DNA from: Kroppenstedtia eburnea | GTDB lineage: Bacteria > Bacillota > Bacilli > Thermoactinomycetales > DSM-45169 | Length of the DNA stretch: 64,000 nt | Direction: 5' to 3' | Assembly: GCF_013282215.1 (NCBI RefSeq) | Contig: NZ_CP048103.1 | Coordinates: forward strand, 2,542,001-2,606,000 | Shown here: piece by piece, positions 37,598-47,993 of the stretch | How the letters are laid out: every line of letters begins with the position of its first letter | Position numbering within the stretch: the first letter of the stretch is position 1 | Notes under the pieces: model-generated | The model's input: the letters and a program-made list of their open reading frames with translations, nothing else | Told to the model about the DNA's origin: nothing | The model's database searches: none | Program-made: the position numbers and the translations under genes

Positions 37598-38779
37598 TCA
37601 CAGGATGGAGGCCCGCCATTCAATCCCGGCGGAGGCGATCCGTCGTCCCCGAATGGCCCGGTCCAGATCCTCCAGCAGGTCACCGGGATCTTCCAGCCCC
37701 ACAGACAGGCGGAGAAGACCGTCGGTGACTCCCCGGTTCAACCTCTCTTCCCGGGACATGGCGGCATGGGACATCCGGGCGGGCCAGGAGAGAATGCTTT
37801 CCACCGCTCCCAGACTGACGGCGACCAGGGGCAACTGAACGCGGGAAAGGACCTTTCGGGCCAACCCTTCGCTCCCCAGGTCGAAGGAAAGGACCGCTCC
37901 GTGACCGTCGGCCTGACCCGCCTGCAACCGATGTCCGGGATGATTTTCCAACCCGGTGTAATAGACCCGGCGGATCTCCGGAATCCGCTCCAGCTCCCGG
38001 GCGATCCGGTCCGCAGCAGCTTGCGCCGCCGCCATCCGCGCAGTCAGCGTTTTCAGCCCGCGCAGGGTGAGCCAGGAATCCTGCACTCCCAGGATCGAGC
38101 CCAGGGTGTTTTGCAAAAATGCGATACGTTCAGCCACCCCTTTCTCTTTCACCACCACCGCCCCCGAAACCACATCACTGTGCCCGGAGATAAACTTCGT
38201 GGCACTGTGGATGACCAGATCCGCCCCCCATTCCAGGGGACGTTGAAGGCAGGGAGTGAGAAAGGTGTTGTCCACCAGGGTGAGCAACCCGTGCTCCTTG
38301 GCCAGACGGGTGATCCCGCCGAGATCGGTCACTTTGAGGGTGGGGTTGGAAGGGGTTTCGATGTAGATTCCCCGGGTATCGGGCCCGATCACCGCCTCCA
38401 CCCGATCCAGTTCGGTGGTATCCACAAAATCCGCCCGGATTCCCAGCCGGGGAAGCACTTCGGTCAGCAGACGATAGGTTCCTCCGTACAAGTCTTGGGA
38501 GACGATCAAGCGGTCCCCTTTGGAAAACAGGAGAAGAGCCGTGGAGATGGCCGCCATTCCCGAGGCGAAGGCGAACCCCCGGCACCCTCCCTCCAGTTCC
38601 GCCAAGGTCTGTTCCAACGCATGACGGGTGGGATTGCCGGAGCGTCCGTAATCGTAAGGACCCGGATGATCCAAATCCGATTGATGAAAAGTGGACGCTT
38701 GATAAAGAGGAATGCTGGCCGCCCCGGTGCCGGGGTCGATTTCATTTCCATTGTGCAGAAGCCGGGTTGCAAATTTCAT
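37598..38779 (-). CDS. metC: Cystathionine beta-lyase (PLP Cys/Met metabolism)
   Basis: A 393-aa Cys/Met-metabolism PLP enzyme that splits cystathionine into homocysteine. The PLP lysine is in VIHSATKFISGH; GRSGNPTRHALEQ and FASGMAAIST are also diagnostic. It is third in the SAM-riboswitch operon, 24 bp after metI. Sequence alone does not separate beta-lyase from gamma-lyase; the order metI-metC matches Bacillus and favours MetC. Confidence 0.85.
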   Translation of the reverse strand: MKFATRLLHNGNEIDPGTGAASIPLYQASTFHQSDLDHPGPYDYGRSGNPTRHALEQTLAELEGGCRGFAFASGMAAISTALLLFSKGDRLIVSQDLYGGTYRLLTEVLPRLGIRADFVDTTELDRVEAVIGPDTRGIYIETPSNPTLKVTDLGGITRLAKEHGLLTLVDNTFLTPCLQRPLEWGADLVIHSATKFISGHSDVVSGAVVVKEKGVAERIAFLQNTLGSILGVQDSWLTLRGLKTLTARMAAAQAAADRIARELERIPEIRRVYYTGLENHPGHRLQAGQADGHGAVLSFDLGSEGLARKVLSRVQLPLVAVSLGAVESILSWPARMSHAAMSREERLNRGVTDGLLRLSVGLEDPGDLLEDLDRAIRGRRIASAGIEWRASIL

Positions 38780-38803
38780 CCGACTCTCCTCCTCTCGCCC
38801 CGT

Positions 38804-39952
38804 TCATATGACCACCCGGGCGTGATTCAAAGCACGGGACAGATCTCCGATGAGATCTTCCAAATGTTCGATTCCGACAGACATCCTCAACAACCGGTCG
38901 CAAACCCCTGTCCGTTTCCGGATCTCCTCCGGCAAGTCGGCATGGGTCTGGGTGGCGGGATGGGTGATCAGGCTTTCCACTCCGCCGAGACTTTCCGCGT
39001 AGGAGACCAACCTCAGATTGGACAAGAACGGAGACACCATTTCCTCCTGTTGCACGCGGAAGGAGAGCATCCCCCCATATCCTGCGGCCTGCCCTTCCTG
39101 CACCTGTCGCTCCCCGGGAGAGAAGGCCGGATAATAGACTTGGTCCACAGCCGGATGGGTGGACAGGTACTGGGCAATGGCCATCGCATTTTCCTGATGT
39201 TTTTCCATCCGGAGGGCCAAGGTTTTCATCCCCCGCATCAACAGCCACGCTTCCTGAGGCCCGAGCACCGCTCCCAGCGTATTCACCAGCTCACCCACAC
39301 GATCCGACAACTCCGGGGTGGCGGTGACGATCAGTCCCGCCAACACATCGTTATGACCACCAAGATACTTGGTGGCACTGTGGACCACCACATCTGCCCC
39401 CTTCAACAGGGGCTGCTGACCATACGGGGTCATAAAGGTGTTATCCACAATGGAGAGCCAGCCTTTGTCCCGGGCCATTCGACAGAGAGCGGCCAAATCC
39501 GTCACCCGCATCAGGGGGTTGGTCGGCGTCTCGATGAAGATGCCCCGGGTCTGCGGAGTCGCTGCCGCTTCCACCGCCTGCAAATCCCGCAGATCCACAT
39601 AGCTGAAGGAGATGCCGAGCCGCACCCACACCCGCTCAAACAGACGATAGGTCCCCCCGTACAAATCGAGGGAGACAATCAGATGATCCCCTGGGGAAAA
39701 CAATCCCATCACCGTCTGAACCGCCGCCATTCCAGAACTGCAGGCGAAGCCCGCATCTCCCCCCTCCAGTTCGGCGATCGCCTCTTCCAGCACCGACCGG
39801 GTGGGATTGGCGGTCCGGGTGTAGTCAAATCCGGTGCTTCGGCCCGGGCCGGGATGTCGATAGGCCGTGGAGTGGTACACCGGAAAGCTGATCGCTCCCG
39901 TCTCCCGCTCCCGATGATTCCCAATCTGGGCGAGTATGGTCTCCTTGTGCAT
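38804..39952 (-). CDS. metI: Cystathionine gamma-synthase / acetylhomoserine thiolyase
   Basis: A 382-aa PLP enzyme. DYTRTANPTRSVLEEAIAELEGG and CSSGMAAVQTV form the PLP and substrate region, and VVHSATKYLGGHND carries the PLP lysine. In Bacillus MetI joins O-acetylhomoserine with cysteine or sulfide. It lies 48 bp after metY and 24 bp before metC under the same riboswitch. Confidence 0.87.
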   Translation of the reverse strand: MHKETILAQIGNHRERETGAISFPVYHSTAYRHPGPGRSTGFDYTRTANPTRSVLEEAIAELEGGDAGFACSSGMAAVQTVMGLFSPGDHLIVSLDLYGGTYRLFERVWVRLGISFSYVDLRDLQAVEAAATPQTRGIFIETPTNPLMRVTDLAALCRMARDKGWLSIVDNTFMTPYGQQPLLKGADVVVHSATKYLGGHNDVLAGLIVTATPELSDRVGELVNTLGAVLGPQEAWLLMRGMKTLALRMEKHQENAMAIAQYLSTHPAVDQVYYPAFSPGERQVQEGQAAGYGGMLSFRVQQEEMVSPFLSNLRLVSYAESLGGVESLITHPATQTHADLPEEIRKRTGVCDRLLRMSVGIEHLEDLIGDLSRALNHARVVI

Positions 39953-40000
39953 CCTTTATCCTCCCTTGCCACTACCGATGCAGATAGGGAAGTGACGCCC

Positions 40001-41317
<1,317 letters not shown>

Positions 41318-41327
41318 TCAGGAAATT

Positions 41328-41501
<174 letters not shown>

Positions 41502-41651
41502 GCAAACTTTTATGGGGTTATTCCAGTCTGAAAACTTGTGTTTTATTATACTGGGGGTTTCCGGTGTCGTCAACAGCCAATTTGGCAGCAGTGGACACCT
41601 GCTTTCCAACAGCAGGGGTGACCTTTCGAATGCTTTATGCTTCAGTGCTTG

Positions 41652-41686
41652 CTGAGTCGGTCGGGACGGGGTTTCACATTCCGCTT
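41652..41686 (-). repeat. Repeat element fragment, copy F
   Basis: About 35 bp: on the minus strand GGAATGTGAAACCCC then GTCCCGACCGACTCAGC, the right arm of the core hairpin. The rest of the element is missing. Confidence 0.55.
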
Positions 41687-41838
41687 CAGCATCTGAGCAG
41701 TGCATGATTACCAATGCCGGCCAATGTTTATCCGTTTTGCCGGGAAACCTTCTTATATCGGGGGCTTGATGATACACTTGATTTGAAACCCGTCGCCCGG
41801 CGAGGCGGCGGAGTGAGTGCAGGAAAAGGAGGATCCCG

Positions 41839-43032
41839 ATGTCACGTAACCAGGAATTGATCAACCTCACTGACAGATACGGAGCCCGGAACTACCATCC
41901 GCTCCCCATCGTCATCTCCAAAGGGGAAGGGGTGTGGGTGGAGGATGCCGACGGCAAGCGCTACATGGATATGCTGAGCGCCTATTCCGCCCTCAATCAC
42001 GGTCACCGTCATCCCAGACTGATCCAGGCATTGAAGGAACAGGCGGACAAGGTGACGCTCACCTCCCGCGCTTTCCACAATGACCAACTGGGACTCTTTT
42101 ATGAAAAAGTGGCCCGACTCACGGGGAAAGAGCGGGTCTTGCCGATGAACACCGGGGCGGAGGCGGTGGAAACCGCTGTCAAGGCGGTCCGGCGCTGGGC
42201 CTACGATGTAAAGAAGGTGCCTGAGAACCAGGCGGAAATCATCGCCTGCGAGGAAAACTTTCACGGACGTACCATGACCGCCGTCTCCCTTTCCTCCAGT
42301 GACGAATACAAACGGGGCTTCGGACCGATGCTGCCGGGGATCAAAATCGTCCCCTATGGCGACGCCGAAGCCCTGCGACAGGCGATCACCCCCAACACCG
42401 CCGCCTTTCTGGTGGAGCCGATCCAGGGGGAGGCCGGCGTGATCGTGCCCCCGGAGGGCTACCTCAAGGAAGCTGCCGCCATCTGTAAAGAGAACCATGT
42501 CCTTTTCGTCGCCGACGAGATTCAGACCGGCTTTGGCCGGACCGGACAGCTCTTCGCCTGTGATTGGGAAGAGGTTCAACCGGACATGTATATCATGGGG
42601 AAAGCCCTCGGCGGCGGCGTGATGCCCATCTCCGCCGTGGCTGCCGACGAGGAGATCCTCGGCGTGTTTGAACCGGGCTCCCACGGTTCCACCTTCGGCG
42701 GCAATCCCCTGGCTTGCGCTGTATCCGTGGCCGCCATGGATGTCCTGGAAGAGGAAAACCTGGTCCAACGCTCCCGGGAATGGGGACAGTATTTCATGGA
42801 TGAGCTGAAAAAGATCCAGAACCCGGCCATCAAAGAAGTGCGGGGCAAAGGTCTATTCATCGGAATGGAACTGCATGAGCCCGCCCGTCCCTACTGTGAA
42901 CGCCTGGCGGATGCCGGTCTTCTCTGCAAGGAAACCCACGAGAACACGATCCGCTTTGCCCCACCGCTGACCATCACCCGGGAAGAGCTGGACTGGGCCC
43001 TCGGTCACATCCGCTCCGTCCTGGCGGAGTAA
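41839..43032 (+). CDS. rocD: Ornithine aminotransferase
   Basis: A 397-aa class III PLP aminotransferase that converts ornithine to glutamate semialdehyde. Motifs: [12 protein letters not shown], the aspartate region [13 protein letters not shown], and the PLP lysine in [15 protein letters not shown]. The start N-terminus ([18 protein letters not shown]) is typical of ornithine aminotransferase. A strong AGGAAAAGGAGG site precedes the ATG. The gene stands alone with its own terminator. Confidence 0.93.
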   Translation: MSRNQELINLTDRYGARNYHPLPIVISKGEGVWVEDADGKRYMDMLSAYSALNHGHRHPRLIQALKEQADKVTLTSRAFHNDQLGLFYEKVARLTGKERVLPMNTGAEAVETAVKAVRRWAYDVKKVPENQAEIIACEENFHGRTMTAVSLSSSDEYKRGFGPMLPGIKIVPYGDAEALRQAITPNTAAFLVEPIQGEAGVIVPPEGYLKEAAAICKENHVLFVADEIQTGFGRTGQLFACDWEEVQPDMYIMGKALGGGVMPISAVAADEEILGVFEPGSHGSTFGGNPLACAVSVAAMDVLEEENLVQRSREWGQYFMDELKKIQNPAIKEVRGKGLFIGMELHEPARPYCERLADAGLLCKETHENTIRFAPPLTITREELDWALGHIRSVLAE

Positions 43033-43033
43033 C

Positions 43034-43060
43034 AAAAAGCCCCTGAGGGGGCTTTTTTCA
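43034..43060 (+). terminator. Terminator of rocD
   Basis: AAAAGCCCC-TGA-GGGGGCTTTTTT hairpin right after the stop. Confidence 0.9.
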
Positions 43061-43100
43061 TTAAATAAGATGCTCGGGATGTTGAAAACACCCTTTTTTC

Positions 43101-43265
43101 AGGGCGTGTCTGGTAATTCAAATTTCCGTGGAATGTGAGACGTTTTAGGAGCAACAGAGGGAGGGTTGGGTTTCACATGGAGTGATTTTGGATCGTTAGA
43201 ACAACGAAAACGACATGTGAACCCAATCCCGACCGGCTCGGCCCAGAGATTTTCAGACAGACCCT
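43101..43265 (+). repeat. MITE-like element, copy D (165 bp)
   Basis: It runs from AGGGCGTGTCTG to CAGACAGACCCT, which are inverted terminal repeats. The inner hairpin is GGTTGGGTTTCACATG ... CATGTGAACCCAATCC. Same length as copy A. No coding capacity. Confidence 0.82.
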
Positions 43266-43290
43266 AAATGAGTTGGATGAATCGGATCGC

Positions 43291-43331
43291 AAAAGGGAGG
43301 AAAAAGAGCGATTCCCCTCTTTCCTCCCTGT
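43291..43331 (-). terminator. Terminator of the Mau-like cluster
   Basis: AGGGAGGAAA/TTTCCTCCCT stem followed by TTTTGC on the minus strand, just after the membrane-protein stop. Confidence 0.65.
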
Positions 43332-43336
43332 TCTAT

Positions 43337-43945
43337 TTATGCATCCAGAATCGTGGTTGCTCTTACCACAAGATAGACAAACGTCACCGTCAGCACGATC
43401 GCATTCAGCCCCCGGTTGAAGAGGGCGACCCTCTTCGATCGGGTGAGATCCAAGGCCCGATGTCGCCCGGACATCCGGGAAACCAGGGCCAGGACCCAGG
43501 TTGGCAACATGCGGGAGAAACCGTAGAGTGCCCCCATCAGGATTCCGAAGAGGGGATTCAGGAAAAACCCGGTACAGAGATACAGGATATAAAAGCTGAA
43601 ATGGGGGATATAGGTGAAAATTCCCGCTCCCAGGACCGCACCCCATACCATCAGATCCCGTCCGTCTCCCCGGTTGACCCAAGTGGAGGGAATCTGCCAA
43701 TGACGCTGTGGGACTTTCAAACTGAGGATTCCCAACTCGTGAAGCGAGTAAAGAAAGACGAGGAAGCTGAGGAGGATGATTTTCACCGGTGCGGACCACA
43801 AACTTCCGATCAGAAAGAAAACCGTGGTGTACAAAAAGCCGGAGACCGCTCCCGATAACGTGATCGAGGCTGTGTAGACCCACATTTTTTTGATGAAGTC
43901 ACCGATGGAATCCCTCCCGCCGGGAGGGTGGACCGCCAGGGTCAC
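43337..43945 (-). CDS. Polytopic membrane protein of the Mau-like cluster
   Basis: A 202-aa protein with about five hydrophobic segments (for example LSGAVSGFLYTTVFFLIGS, IILLSFLVFLYSLHELGIL, FSFYILYLCTGFFL). GTG at 43945 has GAGGAATCAAT before it. Topology and context suggest a CcdA/MauF-type membrane partner for thiol transfer. It lacks the paired membrane cysteines of CcdA; only one Cys is present. I treat the MauF link as conjecture. Last gene of the cluster. Confidence 0.6.
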   Translation of the reverse strand: MTLAVHPPGGRDSIGDFIKKMWVYTASITLSGAVSGFLYTTVFFLIGSLWSAPVKIILLSFLVFLYSLHELGILSLKVPQRHWQIPSTWVNRGDGRDLMVWGAVLGAGIFTYIPHFSFYILYLCTGFFLNPLFGILMGALYGFSRMLPTWVLALVSRMSGRHRALDLTRSKRVALFNRGLNAIVLTVTFVYLVVRATTILDA

Positions 43946-43954
43946 ATTGATTCC

Positions 43955-44035
43955 TCAGGCGGTGGAGAGAGTGGTGATTCCGGCGATCAGCGCCAGGGAG
44001 GAGACGATCACTCCCCACTCCGGGAACCCGGTCAT
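43955..44035 (-). CDS. 26-residue single-span membrane peptide
   Basis: ATG at 44035 is preceded by GGGAGGTGAAAAC, a strong ribosome-binding site, and lies 18 bp after the cysteine-rich gene. The peptide has an acidic/aromatic N-terminus (MTGFPEWG) and a hydrophobic stretch (VIVSSLALIAGITTL). The next gene starts 9 bp after its stop. The site and spacing support a real small gene; the function is unknown. Confidence 0.6.
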   Translation of the reverse strand: MTGFPEWGVIVSSLALIAGITTLSTA

Positions 44036-44053
44036 GTTTTCACCTCCCGCAGG

Positions 44054-44482
44054 TTACTGCATTCCTCTGGGAACGGCCCAGCCACAGCCACAGTCCGTGG
44101 GATGACGGACATAGGGATTGCTTTCCAGGGTACAGTCGCAACAGACCAGGGTGACCGTGGATGTAGTCTCGCACCAGCATCCGGTCTGATTCCAGTAGGC
44201 ATAGGAAACCTGATATCCTGCGGGACACTTGCTGTTGGCGCTGGCATCGGGACATCCCCCGCAAAAACGGCCGCGGTAAGGATGGCACCTGTCCCCCGGA
44301 TAGGTGGCTTGACACCAGCGGGGGGTTACGGCCAAGGTGTAAAAGGGCCACATGGAAAATCGCATCAAGGAATGAAAGGCACCCGTCGTCATCACTTTCA
44401 ACTCTTCTTTTCCACTTACCGATCTGGCGATCTTCTCCGCAAACCGACGGAAAAACTTCCCTCTATTCTTTGGCCTGTTCAC
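44054..44482 (-). CDS. Methylamine dehydrogenase light-chain-like protein
   Basis: A 142-aa protein with 12 cysteines (57, 66, 74, 77, 86, 102, 104, 114, 115, 117, 131, 133), enough for six disulfides as in MADH light chain. KCPAGYQVSYAYWNQTGC resembles the segment around the first TTQ tryptophan, placing W97 there; W135 in CGCGW could be the second. The leader (RFAEKIARSVSGKEELK) also resembles the MADH light-chain leader but without twin arginines. LVCCDC replaces the usual DCC, so a catalytic Asp may be missing. GTG start with GGGAGGGAAGAG. No heavy chain is nearby. Confidence 0.7.
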   Translation of the reverse strand: MNRPKNRGKFFRRFAEKIARSVSGKEELKVMTTGAFHSLMRFSMWPFYTLAVTPRWCQATYPGDRCHPYRGRFCGGCPDASANSKCPAGYQVSYAYWNQTGCWCETTSTVTLVCCDCTLESNPYVRHPTDCGCGWAVPRGMQ

Positions 44483-44499
44483 CCTCTTCCCTCCCTCCT

Positions 44500-45054
44500 T
44501 TAAACTGCCACCGATTCACTTTCCAGATAGGATATCAAGCTGTGAATATGCCCGGTTCCATTGCAGAGTCCCTTGCCCCGCACCACTCCCTCCTCATCCA
44601 GGATAAAGGCGAAGGGAGTCACCCGGACCCGGTGTTCCTCCAGAATATGGCGATCCTCATCGAGGAGGATCTCTCCTTCCAGGGTCTGTTCCTTCAGGAT
44701 TTCCTCCGATTTTTGTCTGTCCCCGACCAGGATGACACGGAAGTGGATCTCTTGATGTTTGTGAACCGCCTGATTCCAATCCGGGATCAGATCGATACAA
44801 GCCCTGCAGGTGGGGCTGAGAAAGACCAGGATCACCGGCTTTGCTTCATGGGATGCGACTTGCTGCCGGTTCCAGGTTTTTCGATCCTTCAGGGAGGGGG
44901 CACGCTCCCCGATGGCGATCCCATCCCGGGCGATACTTTCTCCCGTGCCCAAATAGACTTCACCGAATTGGCGGAAAATGATAAACAGGGTAAACCCGAT
45001 CAACAACACCGCCAACCACAATAAAATGTTGGAATACAGCAACACTTCATTCAC
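44500..45054 (-). CDS. MauD-like membrane-anchored thioredoxin-fold protein
   Basis: A 184-aa protein with one N-terminal membrane anchor (LLYSNILLWLAVLLIGFTLF) and a thioredoxin-like domain with the redox pair in FLSPTCRACIDL (CRAC). A cis-Pro region is VRVTPFAFIL. GTG at 45054 overlaps the mauE-like stop and has AAAGGAG upstream. MauD proteins help form light-chain disulfides in methylamine dehydrogenase; the downstream 12-Cys protein is the likely client. Confidence 0.82.
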   Translation of the reverse strand: MNEVLLYSNILLWLAVLLIGFTLFIIFRQFGEVYLGTGESIARDGIAIGERAPSLKDRKTWNRQQVASHEAKPVILVFLSPTCRACIDLIPDWNQAVHKHQEIHFRVILVGDRQKSEEILKEQTLEGEILLDEDRHILEEHRVRVTPFAFILDEEGVVRGKGLCNGTGHIHSLISYLESESVAV

Positions 45055-45590
45055 GGTCTTTCTCCTTTCTGCAGGTGTTGAAGGCCGGCCAGGCTGTTTT
45101 GGTGGGAAATCCATGTTTTTTGCGCCAACAGGGTGAACAGAAAAAGAATCGCACCTCCAGTGATCGGAAGGGCCCGGATGTCGATCCCGGCACCTGAGGT
45201 TCGCCCCCATAGCAGGACAATGCAAACAACGAAGAGAGACGCGATTTTGACGAGAGTGAACCCGTCCGCCCTGGCATCCATAAATTTTCCGTAACAACCG
45301 CAGGTGATCACTCTGCCGGAACGAATCACCGACCCCACAGCCCAGGCGAAAGCCGACAACAATCCCACCAGGATCAACAACCCCCACACATTCGTTTGCC
45401 GGAACAGGAGAAGGACGACAGACCCCATTTCCAGAAACGGCAACAGACAGGCGAAGATCCTGTCCCAGGGGGACGGCAGGACTTCATAGGCCCGGGCCAA
45501 TTCCACAAAAGATCGGATCCGAATCAATTTGGAGATCGCTGAAAACAAAAAGATCAAACACAAATAAATCGTCAGGACACTGTAAAACAT
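45051..45590 (-). CDS. MauE/DoxX-like redox membrane protein
   Basis: A 179-aa protein with four or five membrane helices and the redox motif ITCGCYGKF, typical of MauE. It would pass electrons or disulfides to the MauD-like protein. ATG at 45590 has GGGGGA ten bases upstream; an alternative ATG at 45611 adds seven residues. First gene of the five-gene cluster. An upstream AC-N17-CATAGTCTG vaguely recalls a sigma-K promoter, too weak to annotate. Confidence 0.8.
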   Translation of the reverse strand: MFYSVLTIYLCLIFLFSAISKLIRIRSFVELARAYEVLPSPWDRIFACLLPFLEMGSVVLLLFRQTNVWGLLILVGLLSAFAWAVGSVIRSGRVITCGCYGKFMDARADGFTLVKIASLFVVCIVLLWGRTSGAGIDIRALPITGGAILFLFTLLAQKTWISHQNSLAGLQHLQKGERP

Positions 45591-45763
45591 CGCACCATCT
45601 TCCCCCGCCATTTTTGTGTTCCCCATCCCTGCAAAGAGACACTCTTCATGCAGACTATGGCCCGGCCCGGCCGTTGGTGACATCTGATAAAAACATCACG
45701 TAAAATTGAACACCCTTTTGGCGATAATGGTGGAAAAGCCCATTTCCGAAAAAGGGGGATTCC

Positions 45764-46339
45764 ATGAGTTTCATTTGGCAAGCCTTTGCCATCTTGGCAG
45801 TGGGGTACATTCTGATCCGGATCGCCGGGAAAAAGGCGGCTTCGGAGATGACCGGATTGGAACTGATCACCCTCCTGGCCATGGCATCGATGATCGGTCA
45901 TGCGGTTTCCGAACAGATATGGTGGAAAACAGCCTTAGTGCTGTGTATCTTCGTCTTCCTGTTGGTTACGGTTCAGTTTCTCTCGATCAAATTTGACACC
46001 TTGGAACGGTTGTTCCTGGGAAAAGCCACTGTGGTGATCAAAAACGGGAAAATCCAACCCGAAAACCTGAAAAAGCTGCGGATGTCCGTCGACCAGCTGG
46101 AGGGGCGGATGAGAAATATGGGGATCCATTCCTTCGCCGATGTGAAAACAGGAACGATCGAGGCGAACGGGGAGTTCGGATATGAATTGATGCGTCACGC
46201 AAAACCGGTGACCATCGGAGATTTGGAAAAGATTTTAAAGTTGCCGAAGAAGACCTCCAAAAAACAACAACAGGAGAATATCTTCACCGAGGTATTGGAG
46301 CGCGGCCACCAGAAAGAGATTTCCTCCGAATCGGATTAA
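45764..46339 (+). CDS. YetF/DUF421 family membrane protein
   Basis: A 191-aa protein with two or three N-terminal membrane helices, then a soluble DUF421 domain (LGKATVVIKNGKIQPENLKKLRMS in part). Somewhat shorter than usual YetF proteins. Function unproven; relatives are linked to spore coat or envelope. It is convergent with the FMN oxidase gene with a 4-bp overlap and no visible terminator between them. Confidence 0.82.
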   Translation: MSFIWQAFAILAVGYILIRIAGKKAASEMTGLELITLLAMASMIGHAVSEQIWWKTALVLCIFVFLLVTVQFLSIKFDTLERLFLGKATVVIKNGKIQPENLKKLRMSVDQLEGRMRNMGIHSFADVKTGTIEANGEFGYELMRHAKPVTIGDLEKILKLPKKTSKKQQQENIFTEVLERGHQKEISSESD

Positions 46340-47502
46340 CCCTCCACTTTCATCACCAGGGAGTGGTCCACTTCCCTGATCGAACCGCGCCCGGAGATCC
46401 CCAATTGCAACTCCGTTTCCGCGATCAGATTTTCAAGGACTGATTCCACTCCCATCTGACCTGCGACAGCCAATGCATAGGCGAAGGGGCGACCGATCAG
46501 GGTGGCGGAAGCCCCGAGGGAGATGGCTTTCAGGATATCCGCACCTCTGCGGACACCGCTGTCCAGAATCACCGGGACTTTTTCCCGGACCGCATCACAG
46601 ATGGAAGGCAGAGCCTCCAGGGTTGCCACCGCTCCGTCCAGCTGCCGCCCTCCGTGATTGGAGACGATGATCCCGTCCACGCCGTGTTCCACGGCCAATA
46701 CGGCGTCATCGGGATGCGTCACTCCCTTGAGCAAAACGGGCAAGGGGGTTTGTTGTTTGATCCGCTCCAGCTCCTTCCATGTAAAGTGGGTGTTGTTCCC
46801 TTCATCCAGCGCTTTCTTGACAGCCGCCTTCAGATTTTTCTCCGGCGGCTCCTCCAGATCCGCAAGGAAGACGGGATCGGTAAAGTAGTTGCCCATGCCT
46901 TGTCCGGTGAGAAAGGGAAGGTACACATTGGAGAGGTCCGTCTCCCGCCATCCGAGCAGGGTGGAATCCACGGTCACCACGATGGCGGAATAACCGGCGG
47001 CTTCCGCCCGCTGCAAAAAACTTTTGCTCAGTTCACTGTTGATCGGTGGATACAGTTGAAACCACCGCAGCGCATCCCCCATCGCTTCCGCCACTTCTTC
47101 CATGGATTTGGTGGAGACATTGCTCAGGATGTATGGAACCCCCAGTTTGGCCGCCGCCTGGGCCACTGCCAACTCCGCGTCGGGATGGAGGATGGAGAGA
47201 ACCCCGATCGGAGCCAACAGAAACGGGAAGGGAAACCTCTTCCCCAGCAACGTGACGGAAAGGTCGCGTTTGGTGGTATCGCAACAGATCCGCGGCCGGA
47301 TCCGGTATTTTTGAAAGGCATCGATATTGGCACGCATGGTGTCTCCCGCCCCCGCCCCGCCGGTTACATACCCGAAGGGACCCGCCGCCAGTTTTTTTCT
47401 CGCCCGTTCCTCCCACTCCTCCACGGAGACCGGCAAAGCCTTGGCTCCTTCGTCCCCGCTTTCGTAATACCTCATCTGAATCTCTTCACCATTGATGGTC
47501 AA
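46336..47502 (-). CDS. FMN-dependent alpha-hydroxy-acid oxidase (LldD/LMO type)
   Basis: A 388-aa TIM-barrel flavoenzyme. Active-site signature IIVSNHGGRQLDG holds the catalytic His and Arg. FLLAPIGVLSILHPD and LDSGVRRGADILKAISLGA bind FMN. The pattern fits lactate 2-monooxygenase-like or lactate oxidase-like members; the exact acceptor cannot be told. TTG start at 47502 has CGGGGGGATT upstream; an in-frame ATG ten codons later is an alternative. Confidence 0.85.
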   Translation of the reverse strand: MTINGEEIQMRYYESGDEGAKALPVSVEEWEERARKKLAAGPFGYVTGGAGAGDTMRANIDAFQKYRIRPRICCDTTKRDLSVTLLGKRFPFPFLLAPIGVLSILHPDAELAVAQAAAKLGVPYILSNVSTKSMEEVAEAMGDALRWFQLYPPINSELSKSFLQRAEAAGYSAIVVTVDSTLLGWRETDLSNVYLPFLTGQGMGNYFTDPVFLADLEEPPEKNLKAAVKKALDEGNNTHFTWKELERIKQQTPLPVLLKGVTHPDDAVLAVEHGVDGIIVSNHGGRQLDGAVATLEALPSICDAVREKVPVILDSGVRRGADILKAISLGASATLIGRPFAYALAVAGQMGVESVLENLIAETELQLGISGRGSIREVDHSLVMKVEG

Positions 47503-47703
47503 TGTGAATCCCCCCGAAAAATGAAATCCAAATCTATTGTTCCAAAAAAGCCCTTTTTTATTTCTGTTGTACTGAAAGGAACCAACCAGGCGTTTCTCTT
47601 ATTCCATTTCACTGACAATTGCGGATTCATTATATGAGCCCTTCTCCTTGTCCGATTGAAGAATAGTATAGGATGATCCCACTCCAAAGGAGGGATGTGC
47701 ACC

Positions 47704-47826
47704 ATGTCTCGCGGCGGATATGGGGGCGGCGGATCCGGCGGTGGCTATGGGTTCGGTCTGGGACGTCTTTTGATCTTCCTCTTGGTCATCGCCACCATTT
47801 TTGGTCTGGTCGGAGCTGTCTATTGA
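47704..47826 (+). CDS. YjcZ-like small membrane peptide 1
   Basis: A 40-aa peptide: Gly/Tyr-rich head (MSRGGYGGGGSGGGY) and a hydrophobic tail (YGFGLGRLLIFLLVIATIF). AAAGGAGGG precedes the ATG. YjcZ/SscA-type peptides are small spore-assembly proteins in Bacillus. A paralogue with an identical hydrophobic segment lies 0.8 kb downstream. A terminator follows. Confidence 0.8.
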   Translation: MSRGGYGGGGSGGGYGFGLGRLLIFLLVIATIFGLVGAVY

Positions 47827-47835
47827 ATGGAGAAT

Positions 47836-47866
47836 ACCGGGCGGGACTGTTCCCGCCCGGTTTTTC
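47836..47866 (+). terminator. Terminator of YjcZ-like gene 1
   Basis: ACCGGGCGGGA/TCCCGCCCGGT stem and TTTTT. Confidence 0.9.
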
Positions 47867-47993
47867 GTGTTTTCGCCTGTTTATTCAGGTTCATTATCTT
47901 CGCCCTTACTCTTACCCATTTTGGGAATATACATGCAGGTAAGCTTTGCAATTTTCGTGCTCCTGTAAATCCATGCACAAGGGGGAAAGAAGA

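Noticed and set aside
43337-45590. Calling the cluster a methylamine utilisation operon
   Set aside because: Heavy chain, amicyanin and MauG are absent, so methylamine oxidation is not supported.
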